Positions 33,158 through 41,944 of a DNA stretch of 64,000 nt are shown in pieces. Positions within the stretch are counted from its first letter, which is position 1, and every line of letters begins with the position of its first letter. The notes under the pieces were generated by a model. The model was given only the letters and a program-made list of their open reading frames with translations, ran no database searches and was not told where the DNA came from. Origin of the DNA: Bacteroides sp. 519. Lineage in GTDB: Bacteria > Bacteroidota > Bacteroidia > Bacteroidales > Bacteroidaceae. The position numbers and the translations under genes are program-made. The stretch lies in assembly GCF_010500955.1 (NCBI RefSeq), contig NZ_QVMJ01000001.1, positions 482,368 to 546,367 on the forward strand, given 5' to 3'.

Positions 33158-34750
33158 ATGGCACCTATCTATTACTTATATCTGTTTGTTGCTTTGTTTT
33201 TTCTTTCGGGATGCAATTCTTATGTCAACTCCAATTTGCAGAAAGCAGAAAAACAATTAGCTCATGCTTCTGATTCATCATTATTAATTTTGCAAAGCCT
33301 GGACGAGGATTATCCAAACATGACTGATAAGGAGAAAGCCTTATTTGGATTACTCTATTTTCAAGCATGCGACAAAGAAGGTGTAGTATTATCATCAACA
33401 GAATTAATAGATTATTCTATCGACTATTTCAAAAAGAAAGGAAACAAAGAAAGGCTTGCTACAAGTTATTTTTATCGGGGCAGGTATTGTGGCGATAGAA
33501 GAGAATATGGTAACGCCATTCAGGATATGTTGAAAGCATTGGAACTAGCCAATCATAAAAAAGATCATAGTTTGCTGGGAAAGATTTATTGCGATCTGGG
33601 ACAAATATCGGTTAATCAAGGCGAAAACGAAAAAGCTTTAGATTATGTGTCTCGGTCAATGAAGCACTTTAACGAAACAGATGAGATAGATAATCTGGCA
33701 AAAATGTATCTGATATCCAGTTGGGTGAATGTACAAATGAGTAATTATGATACTGCTATTCAATCTACTTTAAAAGCTATTGATTTAACAGCTGATTCTC
33801 TGGTAATAGGAGATGCATATAGAGAATTGGCAAGCATATACAATTATATGGAAAAATATGATTCGACAGTTTATTATGCTAAACAAAGTATCCTATATCC
33901 TTATTTCAGTACCAATCAGTCACTACGATATAATACAATTGCAAATGCCTATTTTTCTCTGAGCGAATACGATTCTGTCATTGCATATGTAAACAAAGCG
34001 TTTGAATTTCCTTACGATATTTATATAGAACGTACATTGTATCGCGTGCTTACGAATACATATTATAATAAAAATGATAAGGAAAAAACAGAGCTCTACT
34101 TAAGCAAATTCTACCAATGTAAAGATTCCATAGAAAAGTTAGAAAAAAATCCTAACATAAAACTAATAGAAGAGGTACATTACTCGCAAATTGAAAAGGA
34201 AAAAATCAAATCTCATCGTTTATGGCTAGTGATTCTGATTATTTTTATTCTTGTTGTTGCAGGTTTCATTTTTTATACCCTTCACAAACGTACTTACCGT
34301 AAAGAAACAGAAGTAAATGTTTATAAAGAAGAATTAGGAAAGAAATATAGCCTGTTGTTAGAAGAAGTTGTTGACGAAATACAACAGGTTAAAAACAAAT
34401 ATGCCGAACAACGGCGTAATGCTAAATTTGAAGAAAGAGTTGACATTGATAAAAAAGTTTATGAAGAGGTTTTGCACTACAACAACGAAAGTAAATTCAT
34501 TGATAAGATGAATCGTAAACTGAATGCTCTTCCCGAAAAGTTAACTAAAGACTATCCCGAAATATCGTACAGAGAAATTATTTGGTGTTGTTTGTTTGTT
34601 CTTAGAGTTCCTACAACCGAAATTTCAATGTTGCTGGACTATACACAAAGTAGCCAGTATAAATTTAAACAAAGACTCGTTAAAAAACTCAATCTTAAAA
34701 GTACAAAAGATTTGGAAGAGTTATTGAGTAATTATGTTTTTGTTGTTTAA
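33158..34750 (+). CDS. Membrane-anchored TPR protein with C-terminal HTH-like region
   Basis: 530 residues. N-terminal lipobox-like signal LFFLSGC, then tandem TPR repeats (~90-310, for example ATSYFYRGRYCGDRREYGNAIQDMLKALELA). A transmembrane helix follows (~355-378), then a charged coiled coil (~385-430) and a C-terminal region (~470-530) with EISYREIIWCCLFVLRVPTTEISMLLDYTQSSQYKFKQRLVKKL, which looks like a LuxR-type helix-turn-helix. This periplasmic-TPR/TM/HTH architecture is a Bacteroidetes type of one-component membrane regulator. The target is unknown. Confidence 0.75.
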   Translation: MAPIYYLYLFVALFFLSGCNSYVNSNLQKAEKQLAHASDSSLLILQSLDEDYPNMTDKEKALFGLLYFQACDKEGVVLSSTELIDYSIDYFKKKGNKERLATSYFYRGRYCGDRREYGNAIQDMLKALELANHKKDHSLLGKIYCDLGQISVNQGENEKALDYVSRSMKHFNETDEIDNLAKMYLISSWVNVQMSNYDTAIQSTLKAIDLTADSLVIGDAYRELASIYNYMEKYDSTVYYAKQSILYPYFSTNQSLRYNTIANAYFSLSEYDSVIAYVNKAFEFPYDIYIERTLYRVLTNTYYNKNDKEKTELYLSKFYQCKDSIEKLEKNPNIKLIEEVHYSQIEKEKIKSHRLWLVILIIFILVVAGFIFYTLHKRTYRKETEVNVYKEELGKKYSLLLEEVVDEIQQVKNKYAEQRRNAKFEERVDIDKKVYEEVLHYNNESKFIDKMNRKLNALPEKLTKDYPEISYREIIWCCLFVLRVPTTEISMLLDYTQSSQYKFKQRLVKKLNLKSTKDLEELLSNYVFVV

Positions 34751-34794
34751 TGCATTTTTTGCTATATGAATAATTATAAATAAATTTGTAGATT

Positions 34795-35835
34795 ATGAAA
34801 CAAAATCTAATCTTACTATTATTTATGAGTATAGTATCAGGAGCATGTAATAATTCTCCAAAAGCAGTGTATGAAGGTGATGACATTTCCGGATTTGCCG
34901 AAATAACCCGTGACAAACAAACAAAAGCCGCTAAAATTACAATTAGTAAAGCAGAGGAGTGGAAACTTTATGCAGGCTTATCGGTTGATGAAATAGACCT
35001 GTCTGCTCCGGTTTTGTGGGGCAATGAAAAAGGAACATTTCATATTGATGCACCCGATTCGGTACGTAGTTATTTCCTTTTGCAAACTAACAAAGGAAAA
35101 GCAATTGTGGCCGAGCGTCATTTACCAATGACGGGTGGTTATAATTTCCGTGATCTTGGTGGTATTAAAAATAAAGAGGGCCGGTATACCAAATGGGGCA
35201 AAATATTTCGCTCCGATGATTTGAATATGCTTACAGATGCCGATTTACAATATTTATCTTCTATCCCTATTGTTTCTATTGTTGATTTCCGTTCCGAAGC
35301 CGAAATGCAATCTGCGCCTGATAAACTTCCGGCAAGCACCATAAAGAGTTATCCTTATTCTATTAATCCGGGAAACTTGAGTACAGCAGCAGGTGAATTA
35401 TCTGATTTGTTGCATATGAATATGGATACTGTAATGATGCAGATAAATGCAATGATGATAACCGAAGATGCAGGCATTCTGCGATTTAAAGATTTTTTTG
35501 CTTTGCTGCAAGATGAACGCAATGTGCCACTGATGTTTCATTGTTCGGCCGGGAAAGATCGTACAGGAATGGCAGCAGCTTTGGTATTATCTGCCCTTGG
35601 GGTAAGCGAGGAGCGGATTATGGAAGATTATTTATTGTCTAATCAGTATATTGTTGATAAATACGCAAAATATGTAGAACGGCATCCGCAGCTAAAATCT
35701 CTGTTTCAGGTAAAAGCAGAGTTTATTGGTGCTGGGCTACAACGCATTAAAGAAGAGTATGGAAGTATAGAGGATTTCCTTACGAATGTGTTGAATGTAG
35801 ATATAGATAAATTCAGAGATATGTATCTGTATTAA
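34795..35835 (+). CDS. Tyrosine-protein phosphatase lipoprotein (Y_phosphatase3 type)
   Basis: 346 residues. Lipobox SGAC. After a ~90-residue N-terminal Ig-like or beta region comes the phosphatase domain with NFRDLGGIKNKEGRYTKWGKIFRSDDL. The P-loop is HCSAGKDRTG (nucleophile Cys250, Arg256), preceded by the general-acid region. The CxxGKDRTG loop is typical of PF13350 enzymes that act on phosphotyrosine or phosphoinositides. The lipoprotein signal places it in the periplasm or on the surface, so its substrate is probably extracytoplasmic. Confidence 0.88.
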   Translation: MKQNLILLLFMSIVSGACNNSPKAVYEGDDISGFAEITRDKQTKAAKITISKAEEWKLYAGLSVDEIDLSAPVLWGNEKGTFHIDAPDSVRSYFLLQTNKGKAIVAERHLPMTGGYNFRDLGGIKNKEGRYTKWGKIFRSDDLNMLTDADLQYLSSIPIVSIVDFRSEAEMQSAPDKLPASTIKSYPYSINPGNLSTAAGELSDLLHMNMDTVMMQINAMMITEDAGILRFKDFFALLQDERNVPLMFHCSAGKDRTGMAAALVLSALGVSEERIMEDYLLSNQYIVDKYAKYVERHPQLKSLFQVKAEFIGAGLQRIKEEYGSIEDFLTNVLNVDIDKFRDMYLY

Positions 35836-35863
35836 TCAAAAATGAATATTTGGATAATAGAAT

Positions 35864-35990
35864 TTGCTATATAGAAGAGTGGTTTCCGTCTATATAGCTA
35901 AGCACCCTTGTTCTATATAGCTTCGACCCCTTCGTCTATATAGCACAAGGGTGCTCGTCTATATAGCACAAAATCCTAGGTCTATTAGCT
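35864..35990. repeat. Six-copy CTATATAG array with exact 23-bp period
   Basis: The palindrome CTATATAG, usually as GTCTATATAGC, recurs with starts 35867, 35890, 35913, 35936 and 35959 and a 1-bp-deleted copy at 35982: every step is 23 bp. Variable segments of about 11 bp separate the copies; the one after copy 2 (AGCACCCTTGT) and the one after copy 4 (ACAAGGGTGCT) are exact reverse complements. The geometry is the same as the 17918 array, but the sequence is unrelated. Confidence 0.9.
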
Positions 35991-36002
35991 TGCCCCGAAG
36001 TT

Positions 36003-36070
36003 TGGACTTTTCGGTGGAAATAACTGGACTTTCCGGCAGAATAGTTTGGACTATTACGCCGGAAAGTGCC
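36003..36070. repeat. Three-copy 22-bp TGGACT repeat with hairpin arms
   Basis: TGGACT starts at 36003, 36025 and 36047 (22-bp steps), followed by related TTTCCGG/TTTTCGG blocks. ACTTTCCGGC (36028-36037) and GCCGGAAAGT (36058-36067) are perfect inverted repeats. It directly follows the CTATATAG array and precedes the 3' end of the MFS gene, for which it may act as terminator. Confidence 0.75.
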
Positions 36071-36094
36071 TGATAATCAAAGAACAAAAGCACT

Positions 36095-37411
36095 TTACTT
36101 CACTTCTCTTTTCTCCTTTACCAGATAAACACAACATGCACCAATAAACAATAAAATACCAGCAAGTACAAGCATGTTAACTTGCTTACCACCAACCAGA
36201 TGCAATAAACCTCCTCCTACAACAGCAGCAGCAATTTGCGGAATACATATTGTTCCATTGAATAATCCCAGATAAGCCCCCATGTTCTTACCCGAAATAG
36301 AGTTAGTAAGAATCGTGAAAGGTATGGCAAGCATTGCAGCCCATGCACAACCAATTAAGAAATAGGATATAAACAACATATATTGATTATGGAAAAATAG
36401 GGTCGAAATAAAACCAATACCTCCCAGTACCAAACTTAATGAATAAGAAAATCTTCTGGATTTGAAGAAAGGAAGTACTATAGCCCATAAAACAGATCCA
36501 ACTGCCTGAACAGCAAATAATACACCCACCCAGTTTCCTGCATTTTGATATCCTTCGCTATGTGCATCGGTGGTACCCCATACAGTATCTGCAATTGCCC
36601 CGTTGGTATATGTCCACATATACATAAATGCCGCCCAGCAGAAGAACTGAACTAATCCAACCGTCCAGAATACTTTGGGAGCATGTTTTAAAAGATATAG
36701 AAGATTTGTTTTTTCTTTCTTTTCGGCTTCTGTAATACCGTGGAACTCTTCGTACTCCTTCGGAGGCATCTCTTTTACTTTAATTACTGTGTACAATACA
36801 CAAAGCACTAAAATTGCGGCACCAATATAGAAAGAGAAGATAACCGAATCAGGAATTATACCCGGAGCAGCTACATTGGCAATTCCAACTGCTGTAAAAA
36901 GAAGCGGTAATAAATAACCCAAAAGGCTTCCTGCATTTACAAGGAAACTTTGTATGGAATAAGCTAAACCTTTTTGCTTTTCGTTTACCATATCTCCAAC
37001 CAGCATTTTGAAAGGTTGCATAGCCATATTAACGCCAGTGTCTAAAAACATAAGAGATACCAAACCAAACATCATTGCAGTTGTTACAGTCATTCCAAAA
37101 CTTCCGGCATTGGGAAGCAGGCACATTACCAATACGGCAACGAAGGCCCCAATAAACAAATAGGGAATCCGACGTCCGAAGCGTGTCCATGTTTTATCAC
37201 TTGCCGATCCAACAATAGGTTGTACTATAATTCCTGCTAGTGGCGGAAGAATCCAGAAATAGCTAAGATTGTGAGGGTCGGCTCCAAGAGTTGCAAATAT
37301 ACGACTGATATTTGCACTTTGTAATGCATAAGCTATTTGTACACCAAAGAAACCAAAGCTCAGGTTCCAGAGTTTCCAAAAACTTAAATCGGGTTTTGCT
37401 TTTAAATTCAT
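36095..37411 (-). CDS. MFS sugar transporter, SLC45/maltose-type
   Basis: About 438 residues from ATG 37411; a longer reading would start within the 60-bp repeat. Twelve hydrophobic segments. The motifs LWNLSFGFFGVQIAYALQSANISRIF at the start, PIVGSASDKTWTRFGRRIPYLFIG (the D-x-x-x-x-R-x-G-RR loop) and PIVGS match the GPH/SLC45-like sucrose/maltose permeases of Bacteroidetes. Next to a LacI regulator and a Sus-type locus, it most likely imports maltose or maltodextrins across the inner membrane. Confidence 0.85.
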   Translation of the reverse strand: MNLKAKPDLSFWKLWNLSFGFFGVQIAYALQSANISRIFATLGADPHNLSYFWILPPLAGIIVQPIVGSASDKTWTRFGRRIPYLFIGAFVAVLVMCLLPNAGSFGMTVTTAMMFGLVSLMFLDTGVNMAMQPFKMLVGDMVNEKQKGLAYSIQSFLVNAGSLLGYLLPLLFTAVGIANVAAPGIIPDSVIFSFYIGAAILVLCVLYTVIKVKEMPPKEYEEFHGITEAEKKEKTNLLYLLKHAPKVFWTVGLVQFFCWAAFMYMWTYTNGAIADTVWGTTDAHSEGYQNAGNWVGVLFAVQAVGSVLWAIVLPFFKSRRFSYSLSLVLGGIGFISTLFFHNQYMLFISYFLIGCAWAAMLAIPFTILTNSISGKNMGAYLGLFNGTICIPQIAAAVVGGGLLHLVGGKQVNMLVLAGILLFIGACCVYLVKEKREVK

Positions 37412-37420
37412 GATGTTTTT

Positions 37421-37593
37421 AATGTGCCAATATGCCAATGTGCCAATGGGTTAATTGGCTGGCGCATGGCCGGTTAATTTAATGTGCCAATATGCCAATG
37501 TGCCAATAGGTTAATTGGCTGGCGCATGGCGGTTATATTTATCTCATTAATTCATTGTATTGTTTTATTGGCACATTGGCATATTAGCACATT
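37421..37593. repeat. 60-bp tandem duplication plus inverted copy between lacI-type and MFS genes
   Basis: 37421-37480 and 37481-37540 are near-identical 60-bp units, each beginning AATGTGCCAATATGCCAATG and ending in GGCGCATGG-type sequence. A third 27-bp block at 37567-37593 is the reverse complement of the unit's start (26 of 27 bases). The arms can form a long stem-loop. The inverted block overlaps the last codons of the LacI-type gene. Confidence 0.85.
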
Positions 37594-38602
37594 ATTTCGT
37601 AGTTCCTCTTACTACTAAATTTGTACGTACAATTCTATTGGGACTCTTTTTCTCACTATCATCTTCAATCTTGTTGATTAAGATATCAATGGCACTTTTG
37701 CCTATTTCTTCCCCATGTTGTTCAACAGTGGTTAGTTTAGGATCGGTGTTCTGTGCTATAGCCCCATCAGTAAACCCGCAAATCGAAACTTCATCGGGTA
37801 CTTTAACACCAACCAATTTGCAGGCATATAAAATACCAGAAGCTGTTTCGTCGTTTATCGCAAAGAAACCATCCGGTCTGTTGTCTTCCTCCAGAATATC
37901 AGGAGTGGCGGCAATTGCTTGTTCGCGGGTATCGCAATACTTAATCATACTATCGTCTACCGGTATTTTATATTTCTTCATAGCATCCAGATATCCGTTC
38001 CGTCTGTTTTTCGATATTTCCAGATGAGGTGGACTACTATAAAAGAATATGCGTTTACATCCTGTTTGAATCATATATTCAACAGCAGCAAATGCACCGG
38101 CATAATCATCAACTACCACACGTTCCGTATTTATGCCGGTACATATTCGGTCGTAAAACACAATCGGTATATTGTTGTTTAAAAGTTCCTGATAATGATC
38201 GTATTGAGTAGTATCTTTAGCCAGCGATGTAATAACACCACAAACCCTTGCTTCAAGAAACGAGTGCACTATTTTTACTTCCTGCTCGTACCTTTCGTTA
38301 CTCTGTGCTACCAGAATATTGTATCCGGCTTTTGCGGCAGTTGCTTCAATTCCACTAAGCACACACGAAAAAAAGTGGTGAACCAGTTGTGGAATAATTA
38401 CCCCAATGGTGTTCGACCGGCTTGTTCGTAGATTCAGCGCCAAAGCATTGGGCTTATAATTATGTTCGCGCGCATATTCATTAATCAAATCCCGTGTTTC
38501 CTGACTAATGTCGGGATTGTTTTTCAATGCGCGCGAAACCGTAGAGGGTGAAACCCCCAAAGCCCGGGCAATATCCTTAATTGTAATCTGCGGTTTATTC
38601 AT
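37592..38602 (-). CDS. LacI-family transcriptional regulator of the starch/maltodextrin locus
   Basis: 336 residues. N-terminal HTH ITIKDIARALGVSPSTVSRALKNNPDISQETRDLI, hinge helix PNALALNLRTSRSNTIGVIIP, then a periplasmic-binding-protein-type sensor domain. A LacI-type operator palindrome (TGCAAACGATTGCA) lies upstream of susC at 38749. The gene is divergent from susC and followed by the MFS transporter, so it probably controls both units. Such loci take the place of SusR in many Bacteroidetes. The minus-strand -7 box TACCTTTG is at 38623-38630. Confidence 0.92.
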   Translation of the reverse strand: MNKPQITIKDIARALGVSPSTVSRALKNNPDISQETRDLINEYAREHNYKPNALALNLRTSRSNTIGVIIPQLVHHFFSCVLSGIEATAAKAGYNILVAQSNERYEQEVKIVHSFLEARVCGVITSLAKDTTQYDHYQELLNNNIPIVFYDRICTGINTERVVVDDYAGAFAAVEYMIQTGCKRIFFYSSPPHLEISKNRRNGYLDAMKKYKIPVDDSMIKYCDTREQAIAATPDILEEDNRPDGFFAINDETASGILYACKLVGVKVPDEVSICGFTDGAIAQNTDPKLTTVEQHGEEIGKSAIDILINKIEDDSEKKSPNRIVRTNLVVRGTTK

Positions 38603-38622
38603 GGTATAAAACTTATATCAGT

Positions 38623-38630
38623 CAAAGGTA
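38623..38630 (-). promoter_or_regulatory. -7 box of the LacI-type regulator gene
   Basis: TACCTTTG on the minus strand, 21 bp upstream of the start codon. Confidence 0.65.
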
Positions 38631-38748
38631 TCACAATCTCAGAGGAATGGCAAAATAAAAAACGTTAACCCCTGATCTTGTTATACAAAAATAGTACGAT
38701 ATTTATATAATTGTTTAATTATGAGGCATATTCATCTCTGCAACTTAG

Positions 38749-38762
38749 TGCAAACGATTGCA
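38749..38762. promoter_or_regulatory. LacI-type operator in the susC upstream region
   Basis: TGCAAACGATTGCA is a near-perfect palindrome of the GalR/LacI consensus TGCAAnCGnTTGCA. It lies about 55 bp upstream of the susC -7 box, a position more suited to activation than to blocking. A second AACGTT-centred half-site lies near 38660. Confidence 0.7.
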
Positions 38763-38816
38763 TAGCCGTAAGTAAACATTTAAACAAAATCTTATTATTG
38801 AAAACCAAGTAACCTT

Positions 38817-38824
38817 TATTTTTG
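38817..38824 (+). promoter_or_regulatory. -7 box of the susC promoter
   Basis: TATTTTTG fits TAnnTTTG, with TTG at 38798-38800 as a weak -33 element. It leaves a leader of about 80 nt before ATG 38912. Confidence 0.6.
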
Positions 38825-38911
38825 TTCTGTCGTTAAAAGGGAACTGATCATCCCCTGTCGATCTTTGAGAATTCCTAATAAATTATATTGTTAACTTTAA
38901 TTTTAAATTGC

Positions 38912-41900
38912 ATGAAGCAAGTTAATCTTAGAATCCTTCGAGTGATTCTTCCCCTGCTGGGGTTATTCTTGTCGTTAAGTGCTTATGCGCAGCAGGTTGC
39001 TGTTAAAGGGCATGTAAAAGATGCACTTGGCGAGCCTGTGATAGGCGCTAATGTAGTAGTAAAAGGTACATCGAACGGTACAATTACCGATATTGATGGC
39101 AACTTTATACTAAATGCTCCCCTAAACTCAACTATTGAAGTTTCTTTTATTGGCTATAAAGCTGCTGAGGTTCAGGCGGCTGCTACGCTTACTATTACTT
39201 TGCAAGATGATGCAGAGTTACTTGATGAGGTGGTGGTAGTAGGATATGGTGTGGTGAAGAAGAATGATGCAACTGGTTCGGTTACAGCAATAAAGCCCGA
39301 TCAATTAAGTAAAGGGATAACAACTAACGCCCAAGATATGCTTGCAGGTAAGATTGCCGGAGTTAGTGTTATATCCGATGGTGGTACTCCTGGTGGTTCT
39401 TCAACCATTCGTATTCGTGGAGGCTCTTCTTTAAATGCCAGTAACGATCCTTTGATTGTTATTGATGGTTTGGCTATGGATAATGATGGTGTTAAAGGTA
39501 TGCCAAATGCTTTATCTATGGTTAACCCAAATGATATTGAAACATTTACTGTACTGAAAGATGCTTCAGCTACAGCTATTTATGGTTCGCGTGCATCTAA
39601 TGGTGTAATTATTATTACTACCAAGAAAGGTGCTGTAGGTTCTAAACCCAAAGTAAGTTATAATGGAAATGTTTCGGCAGGTATCATTCGTTCCAAACTT
39701 GATGTGATGAATGGTGATGAATATCGTGAGTATGTTACTAATCTTTTTGGTGGTGAAGATAAGTTGCCTTATGCTTTGGGCACAGCCAACACCAATTGGC
39801 AAGACGAGATTTACCGTACTGCTATCAGTCACGACCATAATTTAACCATATCGGGCGGTTTCAAAAATATGCCTTACCGTGTATCTTTGGGCTATACTGA
39901 CCAAAACGGTATTGTGAAAACATCTAGTTTCGAACGGTTTACTGCTTCTTTGAATCTTTCGCCTACATTCTTTGCCGATCATTTAAAATTGAATATCAAT
40001 GCAAAAGGAATGTATGGAAAGAACCGATATGCCGATGGTGGCGCTATTGGTTCTGCTGCAACAATGGACCCAACTCGTCCAATAACGGATACTGGTTATG
40101 ATAATTTTGGTGGATATTGGCAATGGACTACAGGATCAGAGTTTCCAAGTGACAACTGGCCATTAACAGTAAATTCTCTTGCACCTCAAAACCCAGTTGC
40201 TTTATTAAATCAAAAAAATGATAGGGCTAAATCGCAGAGCTATGTTGGTAATGTTGAGGTTGATTATAAATTTCACTTCTTCCCCGATATGCGCATTCAT
40301 GCTAATTTGGGTGGCGACTATTCGGAAGGTACACAAACCACAATAATATCTCCTTATGCTTACTCTAACCATTATTATGGATGGAATGGTGCTACTGAGG
40401 AATATAAATATAACCTTTCAGGTAATGCTTATTTGCAATACACCAAAGATTTGGGTGTACACTTTGTTGATGTTATGGTTGGTGCTGAGCAACAACACTT
40501 TCATCGCACATGGCGCATTTACGGACAGGGTGCCGATTTTGAAACAGGTGTGGCAAAGGATGCAAAAGATGATCGATATGGAGCTCATAGTTCGCTGGTG
40601 TCATACTTTGGACGTATCAATTATACGCTTCTTGACAAATACTTGTTAACAGCAACCGTTCGTCGTGATGGAACTTCTCGTTTCTCTGATGCCGATGGCA
40701 ATCGTTGGGGAACTTTCCCATCTGTTGCTTTGGGGTGGAAGTTGAAAGAAGAGTCTTTCCTTAAAAATGTAGATTTACTTTCCGATTTGAAACTACGTTT
40801 AGGCTGGGGTATGACTGGACAGCAGAACATTAGCGATAAAGATTTTCCATATCTACCCCAATACGTTGGTAATAAGACTGGTGGATACTATATGTTTGGA
40901 GATGAAGTAGTAGAAACTTCGCGTCCAAGTGCATACAACAGCACATTGAAATGGGAAGAAACAACAACCTGGAATGCTGGTATTGATTTTGGATTCCTTA
41001 ATGGACGTATTACTGGTTCATTGGATTACTATTTCCGCGAAACCAAAGATCTGTTGAACGAGGTTAAGATTGCAGCAGGAACAAACTTCAACACAATGCT
41101 GTTGAGCAATATCGGAAACTTAGAGAATAAAGGTTTTGAGTTCTCAATTACAGGTAAGCCAATCGTATCCAAAGACTTCACTTGGGACTTGACTTACAAC
41201 CTAACATACAACAAGAACGAAATCACTAAACTGACTGGTGGTTCTGATGCTGGTTACTATGTAGAGACCGGAGGTATTTCGCAGGGTACTGGCTCTACTA
41301 TTCAAGCACACAAGGTCGGTGAGGCTGCAAGTTCATTTTATGTTTATCAACAGGTATATGAAAACGGAAAACCTATTGAAAATCTTTTTGTTGACCGTAA
41401 TGGTGATGGCATTATTAATGACTCTGACCGTTACATCTACAAGAAACCTGCTGCCGATGTGTTAATGGGATTGACTTCTAAGATGATTTGGAAACAATGG
41501 GATTTTAGTTTTGCACTTCGTGCCAGTTTTAATAATTATGTATATAATGATGTGATAGCCAACCGTGCTAATGTTTCTACTTCTGGTATGTGGTCTACTT
41601 CCGGTTTTTATTCAAACCGTCCGTTGGATGCTATAAACTTAGGATTCACAGGTACCGGAAATTATTATATGTCCGATTACTTTGTTCAGAATGCTTCTTT
41701 TTTGCGTTGCGATAACATAACATTAGGTTACTCTTTCAGTGATCTGCTTAAAAATGCAGCCTATAAAGGTATTCAGGGACGTGTTTATGCAACTGTGCAG
41801 AATCCATTTGTGATTACAAAATATGATGGACTTGATCCGGAAATCAGTGGAGGTATTGATAACAATATTTATCCTCGTCCAACAACTTTTATGTTAGGTG

Positions 41901-41917
41901 TTAGTCTACAGTTTTGA
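38912..41917 (+). CDS. susC: SusC-type TonB-dependent outer-membrane transporter
   Basis: 1001 residues from ATG 38912. Signal peptide ending AYAQ, a carboxypeptidase-regulatory-like domain (VAVKGHVKDALGEPVIGANVVVKGT), the TonB box/DEVVVVGYG, a plug domain (QDMLAGKIAGVSV ... ATAIYGSRASNGVIIITTKKG) and a 22-strand barrel ending in LGVSLQF. SusC imports oligosaccharides captured by SusD. It is the first gene of the susCDEF-GH13 operon, spaced 27 bp from susD. Confidence 0.96.
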   Translation: MKQVNLRILRVILPLLGLFLSLSAYAQQVAVKGHVKDALGEPVIGANVVVKGTSNGTITDIDGNFILNAPLNSTIEVSFIGYKAAEVQAAATLTITLQDDAELLDEVVVVGYGVVKKNDATGSVTAIKPDQLSKGITTNAQDMLAGKIAGVSVISDGGTPGGSSTIRIRGGSSLNASNDPLIVIDGLAMDNDGVKGMPNALSMVNPNDIETFTVLKDASATAIYGSRASNGVIIITTKKGAVGSKPKVSYNGNVSAGIIRSKLDVMNGDEYREYVTNLFGGEDKLPYALGTANTNWQDEIYRTAISHDHNLTISGGFKNMPYRVSLGYTDQNGIVKTSSFERFTASLNLSPTFFADHLKLNINAKGMYGKNRYADGGAIGSAATMDPTRPITDTGYDNFGGYWQWTTGSEFPSDNWPLTVNSLAPQNPVALLNQKNDRAKSQSYVGNVEVDYKFHFFPDMRIHANLGGDYSEGTQTTIISPYAYSNHYYGWNGATEEYKYNLSGNAYLQYTKDLGVHFVDVMVGAEQQHFHRTWRIYGQGADFETGVAKDAKDDRYGAHSSLVSYFGRINYTLLDKYLLTATVRRDGTSRFSDADGNRWGTFPSVALGWKLKEESFLKNVDLLSDLKLRLGWGMTGQQNISDKDFPYLPQYVGNKTGGYYMFGDEVVETSRPSAYNSTLKWEETTTWNAGIDFGFLNGRITGSLDYYFRETKDLLNEVKIAAGTNFNTMLLSNIGNLENKGFEFSITGKPIVSKDFTWDLTYNLTYNKNEITKLTGGSDAGYYVETGGISQGTGSTIQAHKVGEAASSFYVYQQVYENGKPIENLFVDRNGDGIINDSDRYIYKKPAADVLMGLTSKMIWKQWDFSFALRASFNNYVYNDVIANRANVSTSGMWSTSGFYSNRPLDAINLGFTGTGNYYMSDYFVQNASFLRCDNITLGYSFSDLLKNAAYKGIQGRVYATVQNPFVITKYDGLDPEISGGIDNNIYPRPTTFMLGVSLQF

Positions 41918-41944
41918 TTGTTAAACAGCAAATAAGTATTTATT

